DNA of 64,000 nt from an archaeon (GCA_021828185.1 JAKASI010000001.1:682001-746000); one strand, 5' to 3'; counted from the first letter of the stretch, positions 32,699 to 42,470 are shown. A program made the numbers and translations. Notes: generated by a model from the letters alone, not told the origin.

Positions 32699-33628
32699 TT
32701 ACAGCGTCTCCTTGATCAGGCTCAGGTAGGCGTCCTCCAGCCCCGATGTAGACTGGAAGCTCACCGCCCCTGCCTTGAGGCCGGCAATCCTCTGGAAGAG
32801 GACTTCCTGCGACACCACTGCCGGGTCGAACTTCAGCACAATCTGCCTGTCGCCGCTCCTAGTGAAGGAGGTGACCCCTTCGAGGTTGGAGATGGCTGTC
32901 CCGGCCTGGACGTCGAGAGGGCGCGCGAACCCCACCTGCACCTCCCCTGATCCTCCTGCAAACTTCGCAGTGACGTTCTCGATGGTGTCATAGACAAGCA
33001 GCTTCCCATGGTCTATCATCGCCACTTCTTGGCAGACATCGGTCACCTCGGCCAGAAGGTGAGAGCTCATGAAAACCAGCCTATTCCCGAGGGACTTCAC
33101 GATGTCCCTCACTTCGCTCATCCCTCTTGGGTCGAGGCCGGTTGATGGCTCATCCAGGATTATCACTTCAGGGTCGCTGAGCAGGGTCGAGGCGACGTTC
33201 ACCCTCTGCTTCATTCCTTTGGAGAAGCTCCCTACCTTCTTCTTCTCCCACTCCTGCATCTTTACTTTCCCGAGGGCTTCGTCGATCCTCCTGTTCCTTT
33301 CTTCGGTCGGCACACCTCTGATCTCACAGAGCATCGTGAGAGCTTCCTTTGGTGTCAGTGAAGGATAGATCTCCGGAGTTTCGATTAGTGTTGCGCACGA
33401 GGCAAGAGCGGCCTTCTTGTCCTTGCTTACGTCTACGCCGTTGACCATGGCCCTGCCACTGGTTGCCGAAATCAGTCCGGTGAACATCTTCATGGTGGTG
33501 GTCTTCCCTGCGCCGTTGGGCCCCAGGAATCCGACGCACTTGGTCCCTTGGATCTTCAGGTTGAGCCCGGAGACTGCGGTGAAGCTGTTGTACTTCTTCG
33601 TGAGACCGACGGCCTCCATGGAAGGCAA
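32699..33628 (-). CDS. ABC transporter ATP-binding protein
   Basis: A 309-residue ABC ATPase: Walker A GPNGAGKT (36–43), signature SFSKGMKQR (134–142), Walker B VIILDE (155–160), STGLDP D-loop, SSHLLAEV switch. The C-terminal extension (FAGGSGEVQVGFARPL... FQSTSGLEDAYLSLI) is typical of the NatA/BcrA group. It pairs with the permease at 31849–32697. ATG 33628 is consistent with an AT-rich element upstream. Drug, ion or lipid export is possible; nothing narrows it. Confidence 0.92.
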   Translation of the reverse strand: MPSMEAVGLTKKYNSFTAVSGLNLKIQGTKCVGFLGPNGAGKTTTMKMFTGLISATSGRAMVNGVDVSKDKKAALASCATLIETPEIYPSLTPKEALTMLCEIRGVPTEERNRRIDEALGKVKMQEWEKKKVGSFSKGMKQRVNVASTLLSDPEVIILDEPSTGLDPRGMSEVRDIVKSLGNRLVFMSSHLLAEVTDVCQEVAMIDHGKLLVYDTIENVTAKFAGGSGEVQVGFARPLDVQAGTAISNLEGVTSFTRSGDRQIVLKFDPAVVSQEVLFQRIAGLKAGAVSFQSTSGLEDAYLSLIKETL

Positions 33629-33737
33629 TTTTCGGGGTCAGTGCGAATTTCCGCGGTAATAAGGGTCGCGTAACTCCGTCGCTCATCCGCCCCCCGCCGC
33701 TGAGAAGGGGAAGTTTCAAAAACCATCAGCCTCGGCG

Positions 33738-35477
33738 GTGGGAGATTTCCTGGACCGATACACCATGGCCGAATACAAGTGGGTCGCCCTCTCCAACACC
33801 ACCATCGGGACTCTGATGGCCTCCATAGATGCCACCATCGTCCTGATTTCGCTTCCCGCCATCTTCAGGGGGATATCCATCGACCCGCTCAACTCCTTCC
33901 AGTACCTCCTTTGGATCCTCTTCGGGTACAGCCTTGTGACCTCGACGCTCCTGGTCTCGTTCGGCCGCATCTCCGACATGTACGGGAGGGTGAGGCTGTT
34001 CAACCTAGGTTTCGCGATATTCACCGCAGGTTCCCTCCTCTGCGCGGCAACCCCAAGCACGGGAGACGCCGGGGCGCTTGAGCTGATCGTCTTCAGACTG
34101 ATCCAGGGGGTCGGGGGTGCCTTCCTCCTCTCGAACAGCGCCGCGATACTCACCGACGCCTTCCCCCCGAGGGAGCGGGGAAAGGCTCTCGGGGTCAACA
34201 TGACCTCCGCCATCGCCGGGTCGCTCCTGGGCCTGGTACTCGGCGGCATCCTCGCCATATTCAACTGGCGGTTCATCTTCCTGGTCAGCGTCCCCGTGGG
34301 CCTGGTCGGTACGGTCTGGTCATATTGGAAGCTGGAGGAGATAGCGACGATAAGGAAGGGACAGAAGATCGACGCCTGGGGGAACCTCCTGTTCGCCGCA
34401 GGGCTCACCCTCATGATACTTGGGGTGACCTACGCCCTTGTCCCCTATGGGAGTTCGTCGATGGGGTGGGGGGACCCCTGGGTCATAGCCTCCCTGGCTG
34501 CGGGGTCGGCGCTCCTTGTGGCTTTCCCCTTCGTCGAGGCCAGGGTGCCCGATCCCATGTTCCGCCTGGGGCTCTTCAGGAACAGGATGTTCACCGCAGC
34601 CAACCTCGCAGGGCTCTTTTCTGCGGTGGGGAGGGGTGGGGTCCAGATAATGCTGATCATACTGCTGCAGGGGATCTGGCTCCCTCTCCACGGCGTGAGC
34701 TATCAGAACACTCCCTTCTGGGCCGGAGTGTACATGATCCCGATGATCGTCGGATTCGCAGTCATGGGCCCGGTCAGCGGATACCTTTCAGACAAGTACG
34801 GGGCGCGGACGTTCGCGACGGTTGCGATGTTGATCACGGCAGGGACCTTCCTCTCCCTTTCGTTGCTCCCCTACGACTTCGCCTACCTCTCCTTCGCAGC
34901 CGTCATCCTGGTCATGGGCATGGCCGGCGGCCTGTTCGCAGCCCCCAACATCGCGTCGATAATGAACTCAGTCCCCCCTGAACACCGCGGGGCCGCTTCA
35001 GGGATGCGTGCAACGCTGCAGAATGCGGGGCAGACCATCAGCCTCGCCGCGTTCTTCACGATCATAATCACCGGGCTCACCTCTGGACTCCCGGGCGCCC
35101 TTTCGGGGGCGATGACCAGCGCAGGAGTCCCGCAACTTGCGGGCGCCTTCTCCTCCATCCCCGCGTCCAGCGCCCTCTTCTCTGCGTTCCTCGGGTACAA
35201 CCCGATGCAGTCCATACTCGCCGACCCGAGGCTCGCTTCGGTCGTCTCCCAGATCCCGGCCACGACGCGCGCCTACCTCACGGGCCAGACCTTCTTCCCG
35301 AAGGCCATCGCCCCTGCATTCGTCTCAGCCCTCGACCTTTCGTTCTACATAGGGGCGGCGCTCTCTATTGCTGCGGCCCTCGCGTCCCTCCTGAGGGGGA
35401 GGGTCTACATCCACGAGGAGGCTTACGCCGCAGAGACGTCTTCTGGAACTGACGCTTCGAGAGCGAGTGCCCCCTAG
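33738..35477 (+). CDS. MFS drug/H+ antiporter, DHA2 (14-helix, EmrB-like) family
   Basis: A 579-residue membrane protein. It has motif [15 protein letters not shown] after helix 2, motif D1 in the first helix ([18 protein letters not shown]), motif C region [20 protein letters not shown], and about 14 helices overall, as for EmrB/QacA-type pumps. The GTG at 33738 is used; ATG 33765 ([12 protein letters not shown]) is an alternative. It would export toxic compounds using the proton gradient. A second DHA2-like pump lies at 50560–52011. It is divergent from the ABC exporter genes. Confidence 0.88.
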   Translation: MGDFLDRYTMAEYKWVALSNTTIGTLMASIDATIVLISLPAIFRGISIDPLNSFQYLLWILFGYSLVTSTLLVSFGRISDMYGRVRLFNLGFAIFTAGSLLCAATPSTGDAGALELIVFRLIQGVGGAFLLSNSAAILTDAFPPRERGKALGVNMTSAIAGSLLGLVLGGILAIFNWRFIFLVSVPVGLVGTVWSYWKLEEIATIRKGQKIDAWGNLLFAAGLTLMILGVTYALVPYGSSSMGWGDPWVIASLAAGSALLVAFPFVEARVPDPMFRLGLFRNRMFTAANLAGLFSAVGRGGVQIMLIILLQGIWLPLHGVSYQNTPFWAGVYMIPMIVGFAVMGPVSGYLSDKYGARTFATVAMLITAGTFLSLSLLPYDFAYLSFAAVILVMGMAGGLFAAPNIASIMNSVPPEHRGAASGMRATLQNAGQTISLAAFFTIIITGLTSGLPGALSGAMTSAGVPQLAGAFSSIPASSALFSAFLGYNPMQSILADPRLASVVSQIPATTRAYLTGQTFFPKAIAPAFVSALDLSFYIGAALSIAAALASLLRGRVYIHEEAYAAETSSGTDASRASAP

Positions 35478-35556
35478 CCAACTGCCTCCCCAGCCCCGCG
35501 GGACGCTCAGCGAGCGAAGTCTAGCTTTATTCTGAGCTGTCTGCGGGGGAGAGCCG

Positions 35557-36969
35557 GTGAGCTTGAGGAGGACGAAGATCGTCGCCACGATCGGCCCTGC
35601 GAGCAGGAGCCCCGGGACCGTTAGGAAGCTCATTCCTCACGTCGACGTCTTCAGAATCAACTTCTCGCACGGCGACGTCGAGAGTCACCTGGAGGAGATC
35701 GGGGTCATCAGGAAAGAGGCTGCGAGGGCGAAGAGGAACGTGGCGATACTCCAGGACCTGCCGGGTCCGAAGATCAGGGTCAGAAGGATAGCCGGAGGCT
35801 CGGTGGACCTTGCCAGAGGCTCTCAGGTGTTGCTCGTGTCTGAAGACATCGAAGGGGATGCTTCCAGCATCCCGATAAACAACGCCGAACTGCTGAAGTC
35901 GGTAAAGGAAGGGGACATCCTTCACCTCGCCGACGGCACCATAAAGCTAAGGGTGGAGGACCAGAGAGGAACGGGAATCCGTTGCCACGTCGTCGACGGC
36001 GGGGTTCTGAGCTCAGGAAAGGGGGTCAACGCTCCAAGCGTCCGGTTCAAGGTCGAGTACCCCACGTCCAAGGACGCCGCCTATCTGAAGTTCGGCGTCG
36101 GTCACGGGGTGGACTTCATCGCGGCGTCGTTCATCCGTGCGCCGTCGGACGTCAGGGCTGTCCGCAGGCTCGTCCCTTCTGGCGGCCCGATGCTGATCGC
36201 GAAGATTGAGAAGAAGGAGGCTGTCGCCAACCTTGACTCCATTCTCGCCGAAGCAGACGGGGCGATGGTCGCCCGGGGCGACCTCGGAATCGAGGTCCCG
36301 ATCGAGACGGTCCCAGCGATCCAGAAATCCATGATCAGGAAGTGCAACGAAGCGGGGAAGCCGGTGATTGTGGCTACTCAGATGCTGGTCAGCATGGTGA
36401 ACTTCCCTGTCCCGAGCCGCGCCGAAGTCACGGATGTCTCGACCGCCATTCTGGACGGCACAGACGCCGTTATGCTCTCCGACGAGACGACCGTCGGGAA
36501 GTATCCGGTCGAGTCAGTCCGGATGATCGACAAGATAGCCCGGTCGACCGAGAGGCATCTTCGGTCCTACTTCCGCGCTGCCCCCGAGGTCAGGTCGAGC
36601 GAGACCGGGTACGCGATAGCCAGGGCGGCATGTCGCCTTGCCGACTACGTGGGCGCGAAGGCGATAGTCGCGCCGACCCAGACCGGGACCACCGCGAAGA
36701 GGGTGTCCATGTACAGGCCTACGCAGCCAATCATCGCGATCTGCAGCGAGGAACGGGTGGCCCGGCGGTTGAGTCTCTACCGGGGGGTGGTGCCCTTCGT
36801 AACCAAGACCGCCAGGTCGTTGGACTCTCTTTTCGAGCAAGCCGACCATGCTGCTGAACGGCTGGGGGTGGCGAAGAAGGGGGAGCGCATTGTGGTCACC
36901 TCCGGGACTCCGGGGATGAGGGGGACGACGAACACCATCAAGGTCTCGGTCGTTGGGAGCAGAGCGTAG
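35557..36969 (+). CDS. pyk: Pyruvate kinase
   Basis: A 470-residue pyruvate kinase: phosphoenolpyruvate + ADP to pyruvate + ATP, last step of glycolysis. Landmarks are KIVATIGPAS and VFRINFSHGD at the N-terminus, the mobile B domain (about 70–160), the catalytic signature LIAKIEKKEAV, VARGDLGIEVPIE, VIVATQMLVSM, and VMLSDETTVGKYPVESV, then the C-terminal domain where effectors bind in other species. A TATA-like element (AGCTTTATTC, about 35523–35532) is about 28 nt before GTG 35557, so a leaderless message is likely. Only 3 bp separate its stop from the converging helicase gene. Confidence 0.96.
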   Translation: MSLRRTKIVATIGPASRSPGTVRKLIPHVDVFRINFSHGDVESHLEEIGVIRKEAARAKRNVAILQDLPGPKIRVRRIAGGSVDLARGSQVLLVSEDIEGDASSIPINNAELLKSVKEGDILHLADGTIKLRVEDQRGTGIRCHVVDGGVLSSGKGVNAPSVRFKVEYPTSKDAAYLKFGVGHGVDFIAASFIRAPSDVRAVRRLVPSGGPMLIAKIEKKEAVANLDSILAEADGAMVARGDLGIEVPIETVPAIQKSMIRKCNEAGKPVIVATQMLVSMVNFPVPSRAEVTDVSTAILDGTDAVMLSDETTVGKYPVESVRMIDKIARSTERHLRSYFRAAPEVRSSETGYAIARAACRLADYVGAKAIVAPTQTGTTAKRVSMYRPTQPIIAICSEERVARRLSLYRGVVPFVTKTARSLDSLFEQADHAAERLGVAKKGERIVVTSGTPGMRGTTNTIKVSVVGSRA

Positions 36970-36972
36970 CCT

Positions 36973-38523
36973 CTATACGAAGTCCATCAGGGTGGGCGCC
37001 CTTTCGCGCCTCCGCGACGGCTTCCTGTTCGTCTCCTTCACAAGCTCCCTCATCCTGCTCTCCTTCAGCAGGGTGCTGTAGTAGTACGACTCGTCGACGG
37101 TCCCTTCTGCCAGCAGGATGACGACCCGCCCCTGCGTGGTCCTCCCCGTCCTTCCGCGGCGCTGGATGTACCTGATTTCAGAGGGGACGGCTTCGTAGAA
37201 GACCACCAGGTCCACGTCCGGGACGTGGAGCCCCTCCTCCCCTATGCTGCTGCTGACCAGGACTTTGAACTCCCCCTTTCGGAACTGGTCGAGGGTCTGA
37301 GACTGAAGCTGCTGGTCCATCCCCTTGCTCCCCTCCCTGTCGGACTGGCCCACAAACCTCCTGGCCGCGAGGGCTTCGCCTTCGAGCGCCCTGACTATGT
37401 CCTCGATGGTGTCCCTGTACTGGGTGAAGACGATTACCTTCGAGTCAGGCTTCCTCTGGAGTTGCTGCTTCACAACGTGGAGCATCACGGAGACCTTGGG
37501 GTGTGGGATTGCCGCGAGCTTTCCCGCTTCCTCCTCTATCTTCAGCCACTTCGGGTCCCGCACCAGTGAGGAGATGGCTTTGCCCTTGTCCGGCCTGTCC
37601 TGCATCTTCTGAAGGTACCTCAGCAGAGGAGGGGCCCCCTGGGTCTCGATCATCTCGAGCGCGTGGAGGATTGCGACCGCCTGGGCCTGGTTGATGACCG
37701 CTCCGAAGATGTACCCCTTTTGCCCGCCGCTCGCCTGGGCCGACTTCAGCCTCGCAGATATGGCGATTCTGGCTTCCAGGAGCGCCTTCTTGGATACTCT
37801 GTTGCTCCTGAGGAAGCCTCCATTGAGCAGCTTCTTCACCTTATCATTGTAGAGTTCCCTCAGCCTCAGTGTCGTTTCATAGTATTCGTCCGGGACCCTG
37901 ACCTTGATTACTCCGACGTCCGTCTTCTCCACGTATTCCTTGACGTCTTCGCTCTCGTCGCTCCGGGCCTCGACCGCCTCGATGAACAGGTTCCTCTTGA
38001 TTTCGTTGATCTTCTCTTTTGAGGCGCCGGGGGAAGCGGTGAGCCCCATTATGAGCGGCCTGTCGGCGGTTTCCTTGTAGGCTGTGGCAAGCTTGGTATA
38101 GGTGTAGTCTCTCACGCTCCGGTGCGCCTCGTCGAAGACGGCCAGGGTGACGTCCTTGAGCGAAATGCGCCCATGACGGACGTCGTTATAGACCGTCTGA
38201 GGGGTGGCGAAGATCACCCTAGACTTCATCCAGAGGACCTCCCTGTCTCCTGGGTCCACCGTCCCCGTCAGAGTGGCCATCTCGCTGCCTGGGAGCTTGA
38301 GACCCTCTCCGAAGGCCCTCCTATGCTGGAGGACGAGAGGCCTCGTGGGGGCAAGAACCATCACCTTGGACTGGAGGCTTCTTTCCAGCATCTTCGCCGC
38401 CACCATGATTGCGATGATCGTCTTCCCCAGCCCCGTGGGGAGGACGACGAGGGTGTTCGTTGAAGTAGCCACTTCGGCGATCTTCTTCTGGTACTCCCTG
38501 GCCTGCAAATCGGAAGAAAGCAA
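36973..38523 (-). CDS. Hef/FANCM-type DEAH helicase (no nuclease domain)
   Basis: A 516-residue SF2 helicase of the Hef/FANCM/Mph1 group: motif I LPTGLGKT (28–35), motif II DEAH (131–134), TASPG, and motif VI QRRGRTGR. The insert domain between the two RecA lobes (about 190–320) matches Hef. The XPF-like nuclease that follows the helicase in euryarchaeal Hef is absent; the protein ends RRRERAPTLMDFV, which resembles a weak PCNA-interacting (PIP) motif. Expected role: remodelling stalled replication forks or branched DNA. TTG 38523 is the chosen start. Confidence 0.9.
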   Translation of the reverse strand: MLSSDLQAREYQKKIAEVATSTNTLVVLPTGLGKTIIAIMVAAKMLERSLQSKVMVLAPTRPLVLQHRRAFGEGLKLPGSEMATLTGTVDPGDREVLWMKSRVIFATPQTVYNDVRHGRISLKDVTLAVFDEAHRSVRDYTYTKLATAYKETADRPLIMGLTASPGASKEKINEIKRNLFIEAVEARSDESEDVKEYVEKTDVGVIKVRVPDEYYETTLRLRELYNDKVKKLLNGGFLRSNRVSKKALLEARIAISARLKSAQASGGQKGYIFGAVINQAQAVAILHALEMIETQGAPPLLRYLQKMQDRPDKGKAISSLVRDPKWLKIEEEAGKLAAIPHPKVSVMLHVVKQQLQRKPDSKVIVFTQYRDTIEDIVRALEGEALAARRFVGQSDREGSKGMDQQLQSQTLDQFRKGEFKVLVSSSIGEEGLHVPDVDLVVFYEAVPSEIRYIQRRGRTGRTTQGRVVILLAEGTVDESYYYSTLLKESRMRELVKETNRKPSRRRERAPTLMDFV

Positions 38524-38619
38524 TCAGCTCTGCGCCTCCGCATTTGACTAAAAGGGTTGCTTTGGCATTAGGGACGTCGCTTAATCGCGGGTTCTGCAAG
38601 AGCAGGCGCCGAGAGAGGA

Positions 38620-39525
38620 ATGCGGGCCCAGATGAAGAAGAGGCAGCGGACGAGAAGGATGACCATGCTCGCAACCGTTCTGATAATCGCCGTCTCGCTC
38701 GGAGCAGGGGTGTACCTCCTGGCGACCTCGGGTCAGCCATCTGGGATACTCAGTTACATCAACAAGCCGGTGTCTTCGGCCGACATGGCTGCCCTCGCCG
38801 CGGCAAGTGGCCAGCCCTATGGTCCGGCCCCCCCGCCTGCGATGCAGAACGCGATTCAGAGCTATGGCGGAACCCCCTTCGTCTCAGGTGGGAAGCCGAC
38901 GGTGGTCTATATCGGCGAGGACAGCTGCCCCTACTGCGCGATTGAGCGGTGGGCGCTCGTAGTGGCGCTGATGCGCTTTGGGAGCTTCACCGGCCTGCAG
39001 TACATGGCCTCGGCGCCCAGCGACGTCGGTCCGGGAAACTACGCCACCTTCACATTCGTGGGAAGCAGCTATACAAGCAAGTACATCGCCTTCAGGGGAT
39101 ATGAAGTTGCCGACAGGTCAGGTAACCCCCTGCAATCGGTGCCGTCCAACTACTCGGCCGCGTGGCAGGCAAAGACCGGCGGGGGAGTCCCGTTCATGAA
39201 CTTCGGGAACATCTACCTTTCGACCGGGTCCATCCTCCCTGATCCGACGATCCTCACTGGAAAGAACTGGACCTCGATAATCACCGAGATCTCATCATAT
39301 CAGAGCACAGGCGTGGCGATAAGGGAGGGGGCGAACCTGATAACCGCGGTGATCTGCAAGCTCACCCAGGGGGCGCCCCTGAGCATCTGCAGCGCCAGCC
39401 CGATTAGTTCGGTGACCTCATCGATCTCCGGTCCGGTTGGCACAGGTCTGACCGTCGCGGGCCCTTTCTCTCCCGCTGCCGTGAACCAGGCAGCTGTCAG
39501 GCCCTTCCTGAAACGCCTCGGGTGA
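38620..39525 (+). CDS. DUF929 thioredoxin-like exported protein
   Basis: A 301-residue protein with a basic N-terminus and one signal-anchor helix (about 16–36). An external thioredoxin-like domain follows, with a CPYC active-site pair in YIGEDSCPYCAIERWALVVA. TFTFVGSSYTSKYIAFRGYE downstream is the typical DUF929 block. The family is thought to be a DsbA-like thiol oxidase. A VKOR homologue follows 22 bp downstream, which can reoxidise the CPYC; together they would form disulfides in extracytoplasmic proteins. ATG 38620 gives a short basic head; ATG 38632 is an alternative. Confidence 0.82.
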   Translation: MRAQMKKRQRTRRMTMLATVLIIAVSLGAGVYLLATSGQPSGILSYINKPVSSADMAALAAASGQPYGPAPPPAMQNAIQSYGGTPFVSGGKPTVVYIGEDSCPYCAIERWALVVALMRFGSFTGLQYMASAPSDVGPGNYATFTFVGSSYTSKYIAFRGYEVADRSGNPLQSVPSNYSAAWQAKTGGGVPFMNFGNIYLSTGSILPDPTILTGKNWTSIITEISSYQSTGVAIREGANLITAVICKLTQGAPLSICSASPISSVTSSISGPVGTGLTVAGPFSPAAVNQAAVRPFLKRLG

Positions 39526-39547
39526 CCATGGGCCTGCCTTTCTCGGG

Positions 39548-40078
39548 GTGCGGCTTCTGAGAATCTCGAAGCTCAAGCTCGTAGTCCTGGTGGCCATGTC
39601 GGTCGTGGGGCTCTGGGCGTCCGGGACCGTTGTAGTGACCTACTACACTCTTGGTCAGCAGCTCCCGCTCTGCCCGACAGGGAACTACTTCGGCGTCCAT
39701 CTCGACTGCGGGGCGGTCCTAGGCAGCCCCTACAGCAAGGTCCTCGGAGTGCCGTTGGAGCTCCTGGCCGTCGCCTATTTCATCGTGAACCTCGGCCTGG
39801 TCTATCTCATCGCGTTCGGCTCGGGCCGTGTGTCTCAGCGGTCTCTCTCCGTTCTCTTCGGCTGGCGCTTCATCGGTGTGGCGATGGTGCCCTATCTCGT
39901 ATTCGTGGAACTCTTCCTGCTCCACGCCTTGTGCGTCTACTGCACAATCATGCACGTAGCGATTCTGGTCGACTTTGCCGTCATAAGCTACGTACTCTTC
40001 TTCGGCAGGGGTGCGCTCTGGGGTGCAGACGAGCTGGAGGCTACAGCCGAGGCGCCTTTGCATCCGCTAGGCGAATGA
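39548..40078 (+). CDS. VKOR-family disulfide oxidoreductase
   Basis: A 176-residue membrane protein of about four or five helices. It has the vitamin-K-epoxide-reductase pattern: loop cysteines PLCPTGNYFGVHLDCGAVLG with the following SPYSKVLGVPLELLAVAYF (Ser/Gly/Pro block), then the quinone-side CxxC in LLHALCVYCTIMHVAIL. It would pass electrons from the DUF929 thiol protein to a membrane quinone and so keep the disulfide system oxidised. GTG 39548, 22 bp after the DUF929 gene, supports one transcript. Its 3' end overlaps the converging glycosylase gene by 12 bp. Confidence 0.88.
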   Translation: MRLLRISKLKLVVLVAMSVVGLWASGTVVVTYYTLGQQLPLCPTGNYFGVHLDCGAVLGSPYSKVLGVPLELLAVAYFIVNLGLVYLIAFGSGRVSQRSLSVLFGWRFIGVAMVPYLVFVELFLLHALCVYCTIMHVAILVDFAVISYVLFFGRGALWGADELEATAEAPLHPLGE

Positions 40079-41227
40079 GGTCCTGACGCTCTCTGAACCG
40101 AGGAACTCCCCCAGCCCAGACGCCTCTTCCCGAACCTTCGATTTCACGTCGGGCGCCAGGTCCGTGAAAGAATCGACCAAGACTTCGAGTTCGTCCCTGC
40201 GCTGCTGGTACGACCAGGTGCCGGCGGCTCGGCCGTCGACCAGTAGCACCGGCGAGACCCACCCCTGGCCACGGTAGACCTTCCTCTGACTCCTTTCCCC
40301 GACCAGGTTCCGGTGAGACTTGTGCCCCAGAAGGTAGGCGTCGAAATTCGGGAGCAGGTGGACGTTTGGCCCATCGACTTTGGCGCTTTGAAGGTCTGAG
40401 GCATCGGCCTCGAGAACTTCTGCCTCTCGTCCTTCGACCTCGACCTGCGTCATCTCACTTCGCATCCTCCCCCAGATCTCCTTTGCGTCCCTAACATAGA
40501 GTCCCATCCAGAGGGCGAAGTCTGCCAGAGTTGATGGCCCGTAGGCCCTGAGGTACTTGACCAGCAACTCCTCCTCTGCCCGGTCCCTGGGGAGGTCCTT
40601 CCAGTCTTTGATCCACCTGTCGGCTCGAACGTAGGTCGACTTGTTCCCGACGTTGGGACCAGAACAGACGGTTCTGCGCCCCCCCATCGTGTGCATCAGG
40701 AAGCCCACCGAGAACAGCCCGCCTCCGACCTCCACCCACGGTACCGACCTGCTGTCTCCCCAGCCGCCCCCCGCCTTGAGCTTCAACTTGTACCCCGCCG
40801 ACCGTAGGTGCCGGGCGATTTCATCCCGTGAACGAGGTCGGTCCAGGAACTCCGTGACGGCGTCGAGCAGCCTGTCCAGCACCTGGCCTGGCGAGACGCG
40901 CGCCAAGGCCCAGCGGTAGTTGTACTCAGCCCGCCGGGCCGTCCCCCGCGTAAAAAGAGCAAGCTCGCCCGACGGAACAAGGAACATCGTCCTCCTCATG
41001 CACCAGGCGCGCACCAGAGTCCTGCTCCTCCAAATCGCGTCGTCCAGGATTCTAGCGCTCGGCACCTCCGCCCTTGCCCAGATGGAGATTTGAGCTGCCG
41101 AAAGGACCTGGGCCTGTGCACCCGCAATGTCTCCTGCTACATCGATTGCGGATCTGATGGGAGCACGCCTCGATAGGTGGTGCCGCGAGAGCCTAAAGGC
41201 GGTTACCTGTTTCCAGGAAATCTGAAT
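40067..41227 (-). CDS. AlkZ-like (HTH_42) DNA glycosylase-type protein; start unclear
   Basis: A winged-helix DNA-binding-fold protein of the AlkZ/YcaQ (HTH_42) family: LVRAWCMRRTMFLV, LHTMGG-type strand, LPNFDAYLLGHKSHRNLV and WVSPVLLVDGRAAGTWSY. AlkZ removes DNA interstrand crosslinks with a QxQ motif near residue 38. The first canonical start in frame, GTG 41065, would leave that motif out. The frame is open upstream and reads QVTAFRLSRHHLSRRAPIRS, then AIDVAGDIAGAQAQVLSAAQ with the QAQ motif at 41116–41108. No ATG/GTG/TTG precedes it. A TATA-like CTTATAAT (about 41262–41269) would start RNA near 41236, just before ATT 41227. Either ATT is used or there is a frameshift. About 386 residues if so. 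Confidence 0.78.
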   Translation of the reverse strand: MQISWKQVTAFRLSRHHLSRRAPIRSAIDVAGDIAGAQAQVLSAAQISIWARAEVPSARILDDAIWRSRTLVRAWCMRRTMFLVPSGELALFTRGTARRAEYNYRWALARVSPGQVLDRLLDAVTEFLDRPRSRDEIARHLRSAGYKLKLKAGGGWGDSRSVPWVEVGGGLFSVGFLMHTMGGRRTVCSGPNVGNKSTYVRADRWIKDWKDLPRDRAEEELLVKYLRAYGPSTLADFALWMGLYVRDAKEIWGRMRSEMTQVEVEGREAEVLEADASDLQSAKVDGPNVHLLPNFDAYLLGHKSHRNLVGERSQRKVYRGQGWVSPVLLVDGRAAGTWSYQQRRDELEVLVDSFTDLAPDVKSKVREEASGLGEFLGSESVRTSFA

Positions 41228-41300
41228 GACCGGTTCCCCTCGAGGTAACGTTATTCCCGAATTATAAGAGCACCCAATTGTCTCCTGAAGGTTCCTGGTC

Positions 41301-42470
41301 TCAGGCTGGGGATCTCAGTCTGCGATAGCTCAGTTTGATTAGGTAGGGGGTGAGGAACGTCGTGATGGCCGCAGCAACCCCGACCGTCGGATATAGGAAC
41401 GAACTGACGACCCCCATTGCCTGGCCTGCGCCCATTACGATGAATGCGAATTCGCCAATCTGCGCCATTCCAAGACCTACCTTCATTGAAGTAGAACGGC
41501 TGTAACCAAAGGTTCTCGTACCGACGAAGCAGCCACCAAGTTTTCCGAACACCATCAACGCTGTCACAATCAACGCTGGCCCCAAGAAGACTCCGAACTG
41601 CCCTACGTCAATTAGCGCTCCAACCGAGACAAAGAAGACCGCACCGAAGAAGTCTTTCAGCGGAAGGGTCAACTCTACGATTGCGCTGGAGAAACGAGCC
41701 CCTGCGACCAGGACCCCCATCAGAAATGCCCCTATGGCGAGGGAGAATCCGAGCAGGCTGCCGACGATTGACAGCCCGAATGCCAGGCCCACGGCCATCA
41801 GGATCAGGACCTCGTCCTGGCGGACGCTTGCAATTCGATCTACCAGCCGTGGGACCAGCAGCGTGCCGATACCAAGGCTGCCGAAGACGAAGATCAAGAC
41901 CTTTGCCGCTAGCTCGACGATGCCGCCGGGGCCCGCGCCGGTCGCTCCGTAAGCCGACTGAAGGATGGCGAGCAAGAACACCACGAAGAGATCCTCGACA
42001 ACGAGGACCCCGAGCATCACTCTCGCGGACTCGTCCTGCATCTTCCCCATGTCCGACAGCACCTTCGCGATGACCGCTGTGCTGCTGCTAGCGAGCGCCG
42101 CGCCTAGGAACGAAGCATCGGCCAAAGACCAACCAAGAAGAAATGCAACGCCGAAGCTTACGAGCAACATGAAGAATATCTCGATGGTCGCGACCCCAAT
42201 GGAGACCCATCCTACGCTTCTGAGCTTCTTGAGCGGGAACTCAAGACCCACCCCGAACAGAAGCAAGATTACACCCAAGTCGGCGCCTGCCTGAAGGATA
42301 TCGATCGAGGAGATGAGGCTGAAGGGAGGGGTGTACGGCCCTATTATCATCCCGGCGATCAGGTATCCCAGGATGAGAGGCTGTCTCAGCCTTGCGAACA
42401 CGTAGGTGACAAGAGCAGCGATTACGGCGACGACTGCAAGGTCTGTTACGATCTCTACACCGAGGGTCAT
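41301..42470 (-). CDS. Kef-type Na+(K+)/H+ antiporter, CPA2 family
   Basis: A 389-residue membrane protein with about 11–12 helices. It has YLIAGMIIGPYTPP, DLGVILLLFGVGLEFPLKKL, ALASSSTAVIAKVLSDMGKM (ion-site helix break) and IGEFAFIVMGAGQAMGVV, all typical of KefB/GerN-like CPA2 antiporters. It lacks the cytoplasmic TrkA-N/RCK domain of KefC. It exchanges Na+ or K+ for H+. ATG 42470 is preceded by a GGAG-type ribosome site and a TATA-like ATAATTAG (minus strand, about 42524–42531), so this message has a short leader. Nothing else is seen in 42471–42595. Confidence 0.9.
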   Translation of the reverse strand: MTLGVEIVTDLAVVAVIAALVTYVFARLRQPLILGYLIAGMIIGPYTPPFSLISSIDILQAGADLGVILLLFGVGLEFPLKKLRSVGWVSIGVATIEIFFMLLVSFGVAFLLGWSLADASFLGAALASSSTAVIAKVLSDMGKMQDESARVMLGVLVVEDLFVVFLLAILQSAYGATGAGPGGIVELAAKVLIFVFGSLGIGTLLVPRLVDRIASVRQDEVLILMAVGLAFGLSIVGSLLGFSLAIGAFLMGVLVAGARFSSAIVELTLPLKDFFGAVFFVSVGALIDVGQFGVFLGPALIVTALMVFGKLGGCFVGTRTFGYSRSTSMKVGLGMAQIGEFAFIVMGAGQAMGVVSSFLYPTVGVAAAITTFLTPYLIKLSYRRLRSPA

